From JADHUC01 sp964617665 (lineage in GTDB: Bacteria; Planctomycetota; Planctomycetia; Pirellulales; Pirellulaceae), in the NCBI GenBank assembly GCA_964617665.1, contig CAZUAH010000078.1, positions 1 to 38,400 on the forward strand: DNA of 38,400 nucleotides, given 5' to 3'. The stretch's first letter is position 1, and each line of letters begins with the position of its first letter. The position numbers were made by a program, and so were the translations under genes. Under the pieces are notes generated by a model that was not told the origin of the DNA, did no database searches, and saw only the letters and a program-made list of their open reading frames with translations. Below are positions 11,879 to 20,136 of this stretch, piece by piece.

Positions 11879-14251
11879 GTGAATGATTATGATGCAGTAC
11901 CTAAAGAATTGGCTCTATGTAAACAATGGTCATACTCACATTCTAAAGAAGAACTAAAGCGTCCTAAGCATAGTCACTATACTACTGATGGTAGTATGTC
12001 TATGTCCGAAGCCTGGGACAAGAAGGAAGATAATTTCTTATTAGGTTTCTATACGACAGTTAATGACGGTTATATACTTGGTGACGTAGATCATATAGAA
12101 AATCCGGAAGACCTCAGTACCCTACCATTGGGATTGGCAGACTTGCTACAGAATCATGGTGCGTATAGTGAGGTGTCTCCCAGTGGGAAAGGTATTCGGT
12201 TTGTTTTAAAACTAGAGGATGCGGCAGATAAGGCTAAGCTCCGAGGTAATACCTTCTATACAAACGATGAGATGGTAGGTTCAAGAGAAGCTCAGATAAA
12301 TATCGGCCCTCCCTGGATGACTATCACTGGCAACACAACCTCTTACAGTTCTGGTACTATAGGAGTAGTGACTCTTGAAGTATTAGAAACGGCGTTTAAG
12401 TTACGAAAGAGAGACGAAGTAACGGTGCGTGACGTCACACCTGGCCGTGCTCCATCACTTAAAGATGTATTCACAGCATTACATACTATAACATTAGATC
12501 AGAATCCACGCATACGTCGAGCCTATAAGAATATTTTCCAAGAAGAATACTCACATTATACTTTTTGGCTTAAAGTTCTCATGGCTTTGCATGACTATGC
12601 TACCTATATAAATAAAGAAGTTAGCTGCTTAGAAGAAGCGATTAAGTGGTCGGAGACAGACGCTGAAAGCTATACTGGAGAGCAAGCTGTCATAGATAAA
12701 TGGGAGTCCTTCGAGGGTTCCCGAGATCGTGTTAGCTATCGTACTCTATTCGGTCTTGCATATGCTAACGTCATACGTTGGCCTAAAGTTAAAGCGTTAA
12801 CGAAAAAGCAAAAAGCTAATGGGTTTCGTAAACCTATGCCTCTTAATACAGAGTATGTAAACTTCTTAGCTCTCGTAGATTTTTATCAGATAACTGTATA
12901 CAAAGATATTCATAGTCCAGTTAAGTTTTATGTTACGGCTGATGAAGATATTGCCGAACAGTATTTTACTTTCTTTGGTAGCCAAAAGTATCTTGACATA
13001 TATCATGGTGTGTTTAGTGAGAAAACCTTAACTTCCGCCTTCCATATCTTATCACAGGATAAGGGCTTTGTTAGTCTTAGTCAGACGCAAGTAGCACAAT
13101 TCGTGCGTAACTTAATATATCAAGTGTCAAGAGAGTTAGATGTTATACGAGAATATTTTAACACCCCCTTCACAGAACTTCCCGAACGTATTCAAGAGAA
13201 CGCAACCTACCATCCTATCTCAACTGTAGAATATATGTTCTCTGCTTTAAAGATAGATTACATGACTACGAATAAAGATAGGGAGTATGATTTATATTAT
13301 ACTTATTATAAATCTTGGCTCATGGGTATGGTGCGTAATGTATTCTTTAAGGGTAGCCACCATATGAATAACTGTGTGCTATTACTAACAGGTGCGGAAC
13401 AAATACGGAAGACTTCTCATTTTAGATTCATGCTCCCCCAATTTATGCGAGAAGAATACATAGCTTTTACTACTCATGGGTTTGCATCAGAAGGATCAAT
13501 GAGAGATATAGTAAAGCTATCATCAGAGAATTTACTAATAGCATGGGATGAAATAGAGCAGTATCTAACTAGAGATTCAGAATCAAATTTTAAAAAGATT
13601 ATAGATAATACTCCGCAGAAATTTATAGATAAGTATGAGGTCATAGCATCTGTAGTAACTCCTATGGCTATGTATGGTGCGACTTCTAATAAAAGAGAAT
13701 TCAATCTATCAGACACAGGATCGAGACGAATCTACCATATCCCTGTGGCGTGGGTAGATACAGATAAACTTAACAAAGTGTGTTGGCATAGAATAGTAAA
13801 TGATTTACGAGACGAGATCACCGCTGCGCCTAGTGACAACCCACCGTGGTTGTTGACGGAGACTCAGCTCGGCTACCAAACTATGTTACATCAGCGGATA
13901 ACTAACAAGACGGGCATGGTATTTATCTTGAGCGAAATGTTCCGGTGGGATATGCAGAACTGTATAAGGCTCGGCACTTTGCCTAAAGGTCAGACTAATC
14001 CCAGGACTAGTACGTACTGTAAAACTTTCGGAATGATAAAGAAGATGGTAGCTCCTGAGATAGGACACATACCTAATCAAACAGAACAGATAGCTTTAAA
14101 GAGATCGTTGGCTAGAATGTGTAGTGTGTATACGAAAACAGATCGGAAGAATGTGATGCTTAAAACTCCCAGAGTACAGGTTAATAAAGGGAGTTTTAAA
14201 TATAACGGATCGGAATACTTTATTGTTCCGCATCAGCGGGGCGACGACTGA
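11879..14251 (+). CDS. AEP-type primase/VirE-type helicase fusion (790 aa)
   Basis: GTG 11879 follows ACGGAGACATTA; the frame is open back to a GTG inside the palindrome at 11842, which I reject. The N-terminal part resembles archaeo-eukaryotic primases of the phage NrS-1 polymerase type: PKELALCKQW, GDVDHI (Asp69, Asp71) and YSEVSPSGKGIRF near residue 100. The C-terminal half is a VirE/D5-like helicase: GAEQIRKT (residues 505-512), WDEIEQY (556-562) and TSNKREFNLSDTGSRRI (sensor and arginine finger). The P-loop is degenerate: RKT where GKT/S is usual, but Lys511-Thr512 are kept. It should prime and unwind at the phage origin. Confidence 0.85.
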   Translation: MNDYDAVPKELALCKQWSYSHSKEELKRPKHSHYTTDGSMSMSEAWDKKEDNFLLGFYTTVNDGYILGDVDHIENPEDLSTLPLGLADLLQNHGAYSEVSPSGKGIRFVLKLEDAADKAKLRGNTFYTNDEMVGSREAQINIGPPWMTITGNTTSYSSGTIGVVTLEVLETAFKLRKRDEVTVRDVTPGRAPSLKDVFTALHTITLDQNPRIRRAYKNIFQEEYSHYTFWLKVLMALHDYATYINKEVSCLEEAIKWSETDAESYTGEQAVIDKWESFEGSRDRVSYRTLFGLAYANVIRWPKVKALTKKQKANGFRKPMPLNTEYVNFLALVDFYQITVYKDIHSPVKFYVTADEDIAEQYFTFFGSQKYLDIYHGVFSEKTLTSAFHILSQDKGFVSLSQTQVAQFVRNLIYQVSRELDVIREYFNTPFTELPERIQENATYHPISTVEYMFSALKIDYMTTNKDREYDLYYTYYKSWLMGMVRNVFFKGSHHMNNCVLLLTGAEQIRKTSHFRFMLPQFMREEYIAFTTHGFASEGSMRDIVKLSSENLLIAWDEIEQYLTRDSESNFKKIIDNTPQKFIDKYEVIASVVTPMAMYGATSNKREFNLSDTGSRRIYHIPVAWVDTDKLNKVCWHRIVNDLRDEITAAPSDNPPWLLTETQLGYQTMLHQRITNKTGMVFILSEMFRWDMQNCIRLGTLPKGQTNPRTSTYCKTFGMIKKMVAPEIGHIPNQTEQIALKRSLARMCSVYTKTDRKNVMLKTPRVQVNKGSFKYNGSEYFIVPHQRGDD
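12426..12441. repeat. family A palindrome TGCGTGACGTCACACC
   Basis: Inside the primase-helicase gene, read as VRDVTPG, in the linker between the primase and helicase parts. Left arm GCGTG. Confidence 0.7.
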
Positions 14252-14302
14252 TGCAGCAAGTGGTGCTGCATTTAAATAACGTTTAATAAGGAGGTAGTGG
14301 AC

Positions 14303-14428
14303 ATGGTTACACCAATGAAAAGTGAATCATTAGTAGATCGGGCAAAGAGAGAAGTTCAAGAAGAACAGGACAAGGAAACTGTAGCGGCTTTGAAATCTAA
14401 GCTGCATGAGTTAAGGATAGCGATGTGA
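14303..14428 (+). CDS. small helical protein (41 aa)
   Basis: ATG 14303 has AAGGAGG 10-12 bases upstream. One long charged helix (LVDRAKREVQEEQDKETV, then ALKSKLHELRIAM). Its TGA overlaps the GTG start of the helicase (GTGA), so the two are translationally coupled. Function unknown. Confidence 0.6.
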   Translation: MVTPMKSESLVDRAKREVQEEQDKETVAALKSKLHELRIAM

Positions 14429-15804
14429 CACTCGAACTCCACGACTACCAAAATAGGGCAGTAGATTTAACAGTCAAGTATGGGGCTATTTACCATATGT
14501 TGGATGCGGGCTTAGGTAAGACGGCTATAGCTTTAAAAGTTATAGAACGGCTTGGCATACCGGCGTTTATACTCGGCCCGAAACTTGCTGTTACTTATAC
14601 TTGGCCTAATGAGATAGCTAAGTGGACACCTCGACTACGCTACACTGTCTTGCATGGTAACAATAAGAACTACTATGCAAGACAGGCAGCGGGGTGTGAC
14701 GTCACACTCCTAAATTATGAAGGTCTTAAATGGTTTATGGATACTTGCAATAAGGGCGGATTCAAACTCCGCAAGTTCTTAGTAGTATTCGATGAATCCT
14801 CTATGATTAAGTACCGTACCAAAGAAACTAAAACTGGTATGCTGCCCAGGTTTGAAATGTTAGCTCAGATGATGCCTATCTATAGTGGCTATAGGTTAGC
14901 TCTATCTGCAACACCTGTACCTAATAGTTTGATAGAGTTGTGGGCGCAGTATTACTTACTTGATAAAGGTAAACGCTTAACTCCAAGTTACTATGATTTC
15001 CGAGGTAGGTACTTCAACTATACAGGAGCACCTTTATTTCAAACTAATATACTTCCTGGATCAGAAGAAAAGATATATAGTAAGATAGCGGATATTACGT
15101 TTCAACTTAATGCGGAAGACCATCTCAATATGCCCCCGCTGCAGCAGAACACGATACGTATTCCTATGCCTAAGAGTATCCGGAAGCTATATGATAAGAT
15201 GGATACGGAATATATTGTAGAGTTCAAAGACGGTGATGTAGTAGTTGCCAATTCTCAGGCTACGGCAGGACTTAAACTCCGCCAACTTCTTCAAGGCGGA
15301 ATCTATACGGATAACGGCCAACGACTCCTTAAAAGTCCCGCAAAAGCCCAGTATCTACAGGCAATGTTGCAACAATCTGCTGGTCAATCTATTTTGTGTG
15401 CTATCCAATTTCAATTTGAATACGAAGTTATATGTAACCTATTAAAAAGACAAGTACCTATAATAGCAGGGCGTACTAGCTCTACTGATGCAGCAAAGTT
15501 ATTGCGTCAGTGGGATCAGGGTAAGCTACCATTACTATTGGTACATCCTGGGTCAGTACAGTATAGTTTAAATATGCAGGCCGGTGGGCATATCCTTTTG
15601 TGGCTTGCTCTACCCTGGTCGTATGAACAATACTACCAACTGATACGGCGATTGTATCGGCAAGGACAGACGCGGGGTGTGATGTCACACGCCGTTTGTT
15701 TTGAGAACTCGATTGATGAAGATGTGGCATGGAGACTGAAACAGAAATTTGAAACTGATGTAGCTCTTAAACAAGCTATGAGAGAGCGGGGATTACAACT
15801 ATGA
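14425..15804 (+). CDS. SNF2/superfamily 2 DNA helicase-like ATPase (459 aa)
   Basis: Motif I DAGLGKT (residues 27-33), motif II DESS (123-126), motif III LALSATP (about 160-166) and motif VI YQLIRRLYRQGQ (about 407-418) define a SNF2/DEAD-type SF2 enzyme. Phage members of this size accompany the DUF2800/DUF2815/PolA/VirE cluster and are thought to remodel protein-DNA or branched DNA; the exact substrate is unknown. GTG start is set by the GTGA overlap. Two family A palindromes lie inside (14693, 15676). Confidence 0.92.
   Translation: MTLELHDYQNRAVDLTVKYGAIYHMLDAGLGKTAIALKVIERLGIPAFILGPKLAVTYTWPNEIAKWTPRLRYTVLHGNNKNYYARQAAGCDVTLLNYEGLKWFMDTCNKGGFKLRKFLVVFDESSMIKYRTKETKTGMLPRFEMLAQMMPIYSGYRLALSATPVPNSLIELWAQYYLLDKGKRLTPSYYDFRGRYFNYTGAPLFQTNILPGSEEKIYSKIADITFQLNAEDHLNMPPLQQNTIRIPMPKSIRKLYDKMDTEYIVEFKDGDVVVANSQATAGLKLRQLLQGGIYTDNGQRLLKSPAKAQYLQAMLQQSAGQSILCAIQFQFEYEVICNLLKRQVPIIAGRTSSTDAAKLLRQWDQGKLPLLLVHPGSVQYSLNMQAGGHILLWLALPWSYEQYYQLIRRLYRQGQTRGVMSHAVCFENSIDEDVAWRLKQKFETDVALKQAMRERGLQL
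14693..14708. repeat. family A palindrome GGTGTGACGTCACACT
   Basis: Inside the SF2 helicase gene, read as GCDVTLL between motifs I and II. Confidence 0.9.
15676..15691. repeat. family A palindrome GGTGTGATGTCACACG
   Basis: Inside the SF2 helicase gene just after motif VI, read as RGVMSHAV. Confidence 0.85.
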
Positions 15805-15933
15805 AAACCCAACGTATTACAGTCAATACTAAAGGCGGATTACTTGCAGCATTTGAATGTGCTAAGGATTAATGTAATTAATAAAGCCAAAGTAAAGATA
15901 AGAAAAATTCCAGCAAAGGAATTGCTCGCATGA
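15801..15933 (+). CDS. small gene, intact 23 codons or a frameshifted ~43-residue gene
   Basis: The ATG at 15801 overlaps the helicase stop (ATGA) and reads MKTQRITVNTKGGLLAAFEC-AKD to a TAA at 15870-15872. In the +1 frame the reading continues as protein-like sequence (VINKAKVKIRKIPAKELLA) to a TGA that overlaps the next ATG at 15930. Both junctions have the ATGA coupling typical of this operon. That suggests one gene of about 44 codons carrying a 1-base indel, an assembly error or a programmed shift. No family recognised. Confidence 0.4.
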
Positions 15934-16277
15934 AGAAGATTGCGGCGAAGTGTCCTCGCTGCGGGAAACATCATAAGTTAGTAATAGCAGATGCTAAGCA
16001 TCAATATTTTTGGTCGGGAGGTAATGTGCTTCCCCGTCTGTTGTGTTTAAAATGTAAAGATATTTTACGTAACCGTAATAACCATTTAAAATATGAACCT
16101 AACTATAGAGGAGGTAATGTGGAAGCCGAACCAGACCCAAGACAAAGGCGAGGAGTAAGTCCTGCTCGATGGCGTAAACTTAGAGCGGAACTATCTAAAC
16201 TAGAACGTACTATTAGACAAGGAGAGAAACATATTGCGAAACAAAAGATTCAATCAGTTAGTGGAAAGAAGGATTGA
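15930..16277 (+). CDS. zinc-ribbon protein (115 aa)
   Basis: Starts MKKIAAKCPRCGKHHKLVIA; CPRC (residues 8-11) and CLKC (about 39-42) form a four-cysteine zinc ribbon. The C-terminal half is a basic helix (SPARWRKLRAELSKLERTIR). ATG has AAAGGA upstream. Nucleic-acid binding is likely from the zinc ribbon plus basic tail. The next gene starts inside its 3' end. Confidence 0.7.
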   Translation: MKKIAAKCPRCGKHHKLVIADAKHQYFWSGGNVLPRLLCLKCKDILRNRNNHLKYEPNYRGGNVEAEPDPRQRRGVSPARWRKLRAELSKLERTIRQGEKHIAKQKIQSVSGKKD

Positions 16278-16584
16278 CAGGATACGGAAAGTGCTTCGTA
16301 GCAAAGGAGGAGAGTACGCATCAGACCAAGACCGGCTGCACAACTTTAAGGTCGCTGCAAGAATTGATGATGAGACTCCGAGCCAGTCCTTGTGGGGTAT
16401 GTTCAAGAAGCATCTTGTCAGTGTGATAGATTTGAAAAATGGAACCCACCGTGTGACGTCACACCTCGTTGACGAGAAGATCGGTGATGCTATTAACTAT
16501 TTAATTTTATTAGAAGCCCTCATGGTAGAAGAAATCTACCATGGAATGGAGAATACTTATGCCGAGGAAAATAGAGAGACCTAA
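16234..16584 (+). CDS. DUF1599/Nmad1-like protein, probable MazG-type nucleotide enzyme (116 aa)
   Basis: The sequence KGGEYASDQDRLHNFKVAARI ... MFKKHLVSVIDL ... DEKIGDAINYLILLEALMVEE has the EYxxxDRLxNF and EKxxDxxNYL signatures of the DUF1599 (nucleotide-modification-associated domain 1) family, related in shape to all-alpha NTP pyrophosphatases. The start is uncertain: TTG 16234 has AAGGAG 11 bases upstream. A role in dNTP pool control or base modification is inferred from the family; no partner modification gene is visible in this window. Contains a family A site (16450). Confidence 0.75.
   Translation: MRNKRFNQLVERRIDRIRKVLRSKGGEYASDQDRLHNFKVAARIDDETPSQSLWGMFKKHLVSVIDLKNGTHRVTSHLVDEKIGDAINYLILLEALMVEEIYHGMENTYAEENRET
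16450..16465. repeat. family A palindrome CGTGTGACGTCACACC
   Basis: Inside the DUF1599-like gene, read as HRVTSHLV, between the two conserved motifs. Confidence 0.85.
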
Positions 16585-16726
16585 ATGGTTCTGTCCGTTG
16601 ATTAGTGAACAATGCCGTGAGTCGTGTATCTGCTACCAGAAAAGCAGGAAGTCTGAGATTCCGAATGATAAGGGCAAGTATCCGAAGATACCTGCCACTT
16701 GTTCTTATTTTAAAAAGCGTTTATAA
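16559..16726 (+). CDS. small cysteine-rich protein (55 aa)
   Basis: ATG 16559 has GGAGAATACTT upstream, inside the previous gene. Begins MPRKIERPKWFCPLISEQCR; five cysteines (C12, C19, C23, C25 and one near the end, TCSYF) suggest a metal site. Last rightward gene; its 3' end overlaps the last leftward gene by 6 bases. Confidence 0.6.
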   Translation: MPRKIERPKWFCPLISEQCRESCICYQKSRKSEIPNDKGKYPKIPATCSYFKKRL

Positions 16727-17083
16727 AACTGTAAGTTTATGAAAATACCGAGGGGCTACACGAACCGCCCAGTATTTTGCTCTCCATCTCCACCATGAAG
16801 CCCCTCGGTATATTAGAAATTCTTTATATACATCTGCAGCAATCTTCTTAGTAACCACCGGATCAGAATCTATGCGGCAAAGGTAATCATGTATTAACCC
16901 TGCCACTTTCGATGTGCCTTTTATTACCGGCACACTTTCCCAGTCCATTTCAAAGCCAGGTGGGACAACACACCATCGGTTGAGAACGTCACTATAAAAA
17001 TGAAACGGCTCCGTAATGCAGGATCGTTTATAGTCTATCACTTGACTTATGGGCATACTTACTATATCAGTCATATTAATCAT
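16721..17083 (-). CDS. DUF1353 family phage protein (120 aa)
   Basis: FHFYSDVLNRWCVVPPGFEMDWESVPVIKG ... VAGLIHDYLCRID is the DUF1353 pattern (VPxGFxxDxxSVP, HDYL). Function of the family is unknown; it is common near tail and lysis genes. The ATG overlaps the stop of the tail protein upstream (ATGA). Its 3' part contains a 13-bp inverted repeat (16745-16757/16799-16811) and it holds a family A site (16959). Confidence 0.8.
   Translation of the reverse strand: MINMTDIVSMPISQVIDYKRSCITEPFHFYSDVLNRWCVVPPGFEMDWESVPVIKGTSKVAGLIHDYLCRIDSDPVVTKKIAADVYKEFLIYRGASWWRWRAKYWAVRVAPRYFHKLTVL
16745..16811. repeat. 13-bp inverted repeat inside the DUF1353 gene
   Basis: ATACCGAGGGGCT (16745-16757) and AGCCCCTCGGTAT (16799-16811) pair perfectly with a 41-base gap. 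It lies within 20-85 bp of the convergence point of the two arms, the only hairpin-capable sequence there. Confidence 0.6.
16959..16974. repeat. family A palindrome GGTGGGACAACACACC
   Basis: Inside the DUF1353 gene (minus-strand reading RWCVVPPG), the family A site nearest to the convergence point on the leftward arm. Confidence 0.8.
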
Positions 17084-17910
17084 TCACACACATACCAAAG
17101 GCTGACGGCGAAATCCCATAGTGTGTCTACATCGGCAACCTCTATAAGATCAAATGTTCCTCCGTCAGTTACATGGACTACATTAAAATAGGCTACACCT
17201 GTTCCAGGACGGGAATATTGAGCATTTGGAAGTGAGCCTCCATGACCCCATATCAATGCCGACCCTAACGTAAATTCGGAAAATTCAGTTAAAGCACTCG
17301 CTGTAAAAGGAAGGGAAAATCTAAGGTCTCCGACAGGAGTACCGTCTGCGTTCGCAATGGCGACTTCTCCCCCCACAAAACACATATTTCCAATTTTCCG
17401 ATATTGTAATGTTTCCCTTGAGCCGTTGAGGTTGTAGTTGCCTGACGTTGACCCTACTATGGTCAGGGTATACGTGCCTTCTTCGTAATCGTCAAGTGTA
17501 TTTGCATCGGCACTTGGCACTGCTGTGGCTGGAAACCCTATCTGCCCACCAGTTGCAGTAATAATACCTGTTGCCGATAACGTGCTAAATGCCCCCGATC
17601 CTGGAGTAGTCCCCCCGATAGCCCCTGGAGCTGCCATTTTAGCTGTAACATTGGCAGGAGTTGTAACCCTATCAGTTGCTGTGCCGGTCACTGTTTCTGC
17701 ATCTGTAGCAAGTTCAGATACACCTTCTGCTGCATCTGTTGCAGCCACAACTTTTGCCCCTGGAATTCCATCATCGTCAAGACCTGTTAAACTTGTGATG
17801 TCTGCATTAACGCCTTTCTTTGCACCTCTTGGCTGGATATCAATCCCATCTGCAAAAGAACTTGCAGCAATGCCTAAGACTAAAACTAAAACTAAAACTA
17901 TTTTTTTCAT
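17080..17910 (-). CDS. tail fibre-like protein with signal peptide (276 aa)
   Basis: N-terminus MKKIVLVLVLVLGIAASSFA is a textbook Sec signal peptide with cleavage expected after SSFA. The mature part has the glycine/serine/threonine-rich repeats of phage tail fibres, including GTTPGSGAFSTLSATG and SADANTLDDYEEGTYTLTI, a motif typical before the C-terminal domain of tail fibre and tailspike proteins. AAGGAG precedes the ATG. A signal peptide on such a protein is unusual because tails assemble in the cytoplasm. It may be an exported or surface-displayed appendage, or the segment may have another role. Confidence 0.75.
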   Translation of the reverse strand: MKKIVLVLVLVLGIAASSFADGIDIQPRGAKKGVNADITSLTGLDDDGIPGAKVVAATDAAEGVSELATDAETVTGTATDRVTTPANVTAKMAAPGAIGGTTPGSGAFSTLSATGIITATGGQIGFPATAVPSADANTLDDYEEGTYTLTIVGSTSGNYNLNGSRETLQYRKIGNMCFVGGEVAIANADGTPVGDLRFSLPFTASALTEFSEFTLGSALIWGHGGSLPNAQYSRPGTGVAYFNVVHVTDGGTFDLIEVADVDTLWDFAVSLWYVCE

Positions 17911-17919
17911 GATAACTCC

Positions 17920-19686
17920 TTATCTTGATCCAACATATTCTAAAAATACAGTGACCTTACCCGCTGTTAGTGTGGCTGCTCCTGCAACCGTTACACTTAG
18001 TTGTTGTTTAACAGCATTTTGAACATAAGTACTTGGATCGTCTCCTCGCGGAATAGCGTTATGCTGCCCATCGTCCCAAGGGTTACCCCCATTACTTATT
18101 GCGATAGCTGCTAAAATATCAGTAGTAGTAACTAAACCTAAAGCTATTGTAGTTGCATCAGTAGCATCATCAGTAAAAGTAGTATTTACATCATACCAAG
18201 CTCTTGTTAATATAAATTTTGAGGGGAGCCAAACACCAGAATTCCAAGTACCTGCTGTAGCTTGATCAGAATAGTCAAAAGTAAACATTGCTGTACCTTT
18301 AAGACCTAAACTATCCTCATCAGAGGATTGATTGCCATCAACAACCACCAATCTTCCCATTGCATCATCAATATCTCTAAGTCCGCTACTGGAAATTTGA
18401 GCGTTCATAACAATTATTCTTCCGCCCGCTACATTTTTAATTCCGTTGTCTGTAGAGTTAGTTATGTTAGGAGCAAAAACGTTGATATAATTACTGTCGT
18501 CTATCCTAATACCATCTCCTCCATTAGTAGATAGATTTGTACCCGTAAAATTTAATCCTGTACCAGAACCTAATATATGTATACCATGACTAATAACATT
18601 TTCTGCTGATCCCCCAGTCATAGAGAAATTAGTAACGCTATCAAGATAATATCCTACTCCCCCGCAAGAATCTACAAACCCGCCAAAAATATCTATATTA
18701 GTACCTTCTACTATACGGACACCATCCCGACCTGGAGAATTGACTTGTAAGTCCTGAATAGTAATGTTAGTATTATTTGCGGCTGTTCTTACTAAATGAA
18801 CAGCATCTTGAGTAGGCGATACTATCCTTGAAAAACCCTCAATAATAGAGTACGCTATCTGATCGCCATACAAGCCGTTTTTAAAATTTTGAATCAGAAC
18901 GTCTCTCATTGTAAATCGGATACTACCACCGGAGCCATCAAGATCAATACCGTTTTTAGTATGCGTACCTCCGAAGTGACAATTTATTTGGAAACCCTCG
19001 AACTTAACATTAGCCCCGTCTGCCGCAACTCCCATTGTAATGCCGTGTTCGTTAGCATCTTGGTGTATTACTGTTGAATTATATCCTTCACCTTTAATCG
19101 TGATATATTGGTCTGTAAGAATAGAAGAAGTAAGAGAATAGACTCCGACCCCAAGTCTAACAATTCCTCCACGAGTTGACAAAGATAAAATGGCGGCGTT
19201 AATAGCCGCAGAGCATTCTGTAGAATCGTCTGGGACTGCACCCCACCACTCAGGAAACACTTCAAAATTTGCGGGTGTCTCCACTGCAAAATCTACATCA
19301 AATGTTACATCAAATATCTGGTATCTATTAATATCTAAATTAGATTCAATAGTAAGAGTCCCTGCACCGTCAAGGACTGCTCCACGTTCAATTTGTAAAG
19401 TGACACGTTCTGGAATCGTTTCATTTGTGGTTAGTGTATAAGTAGTCGTAGCAGACCCAGAATTATTTCTCAATACTAAAGTAATTTCGCTCGTTCCAGT
19501 AGTATCTATAAAATGATTTATAGTATTTTTATTACCCGCTACTCCTTGATCAGATGCTGTTGATACAGGATAATAAACCGTACCCATATCAATCATTGCA
19601 GGGTTTATCTTACTTACTGCACCGGCTTGCCCTACTACTATGAGCAAGACTACTAAGGCTGCTAATATATTTTTAAAATGTCTCAT
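17920..19686 (-). CDS. pectate-lyase-fold tailspike-like protein with signal peptide (588 aa)
   Basis: MRHFKNILAALVVLLIVVGQ then AGAVSK forms a signal peptide, cleavage expected after AGA. The middle (about residues 150-430) has regularly spaced N/D/G-rich coils (GIHILGSGTGLNFTGTNLST, GIRIDDSNYINVF, GIKNVAGGRIIVM) typical of right-handed beta-helices, entered through PEWWGAVPDDSTECSAAINAAI, the standard start of pectate-lyase-3 tailspikes. Such proteins bind or cleave host surface polysaccharide. The C-terminal ~120 residues form a separate all-beta domain. GAGGAATACTATT precedes the ATG. Confidence 0.82.
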   Translation of the reverse strand: MRHFKNILAALVVLLIVVGQAGAVSKINPAMIDMGTVYYPVSTASDQGVAGNKNTINHFIDTTGTSEITLVLRNNSGSATTTYTLTTNETIPERVTLQIERGAVLDGAGTLTIESNLDINRYQIFDVTFDVDFAVETPANFEVFPEWWGAVPDDSTECSAAINAAILSLSTRGGIVRLGVGVYSLTSSILTDQYITIKGEGYNSTVIHQDANEHGITMGVAADGANVKFEGFQINCHFGGTHTKNGIDLDGSGGSIRFTMRDVLIQNFKNGLYGDQIAYSIIEGFSRIVSPTQDAVHLVRTAANNTNITIQDLQVNSPGRDGVRIVEGTNIDIFGGFVDSCGGVGYYLDSVTNFSMTGGSAENVISHGIHILGSGTGLNFTGTNLSTNGGDGIRIDDSNYINVFAPNITNSTDNGIKNVAGGRIIVMNAQISSSGLRDIDDAMGRLVVVDGNQSSDEDSLGLKGTAMFTFDYSDQATAGTWNSGVWLPSKFILTRAWYDVNTTFTDDATDATTIALGLVTTTDILAAIAISNGGNPWDDGQHNAIPRGDDPSTYVQNAVKQQLSVTVAGAATLTAGKVTVFLEYVGSR

Positions 19687-19710
19687 AATAGTATTCCTCT
19701 ACCATTAGGG

Positions 19711-19726
19711 GGTGTGTTGTCACACC
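19711..19726. repeat. family A palindrome GGTGTGTTGTCACACC
   Basis: In the 41-bp gap between the genes ending at 19728 and starting at 19686 on the minus strand. Confidence 0.85.
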
Positions 19727-19727
19727 A

Positions 19728-20102
19728 TTAATAAATTGTTCCTTTAACTACTTTTTGATCCGCCGTATCTGATACCGTATAAACCGCATTAGTTGCATCA
19801 TCGTAGTCTAACGTCACGCTATCTCCAGATTGTAATACGGCAAATGCGTTTGCTCCGAGATTTGTGACATCTGATTTACCTACAAATATTAAACCTGTAT
19901 TTGTCGGGTATGATACAATAACAATAGTTCGTGTAGGTGTAGCGGTGAATGTCATTGCAACTGCTGTAGTACCTACCGTAACTATCCCGCCACCTTCCAT
20001 ATTATCAGCAGGCGGTATAGTTCTATCTCCGTCTGTTACATTAAATGCTGCTGCGGCAGATACCCAAAAGAGAACTACCATAAGTGTGATTAGTCGTTTC
20101 AT
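19728..20102 (-). CDS. small secreted-type protein of the tail region (124 aa)
   Basis: Begins MKRLITLMVVLFWVSAAAAF, a signal peptide with cleavage expected after AAA. The mature part is short and all-beta (GGGIVTVGTTAVAMTFTATPTRTIVIVSYP), like small structural decoration proteins. AGGAGATAGATT precedes the ATG. Third of four consecutive signal-peptide genes. No family recognised. Confidence 0.7.
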   Translation of the reverse strand: MKRLITLMVVLFWVSAAAAFNVTDGDRTIPPADNMEGGGIVTVGTTAVAMTFTATPTRTIVIVSYPTNTGLIFVGKSDVTNLGANAFAVLQSGDSVTLDYDDATNAVYTVSDTADQKVVKGTIY

Positions 20103-20136
20103 AATCTATCTCCTAATTATTATCTGTATGCTCATA

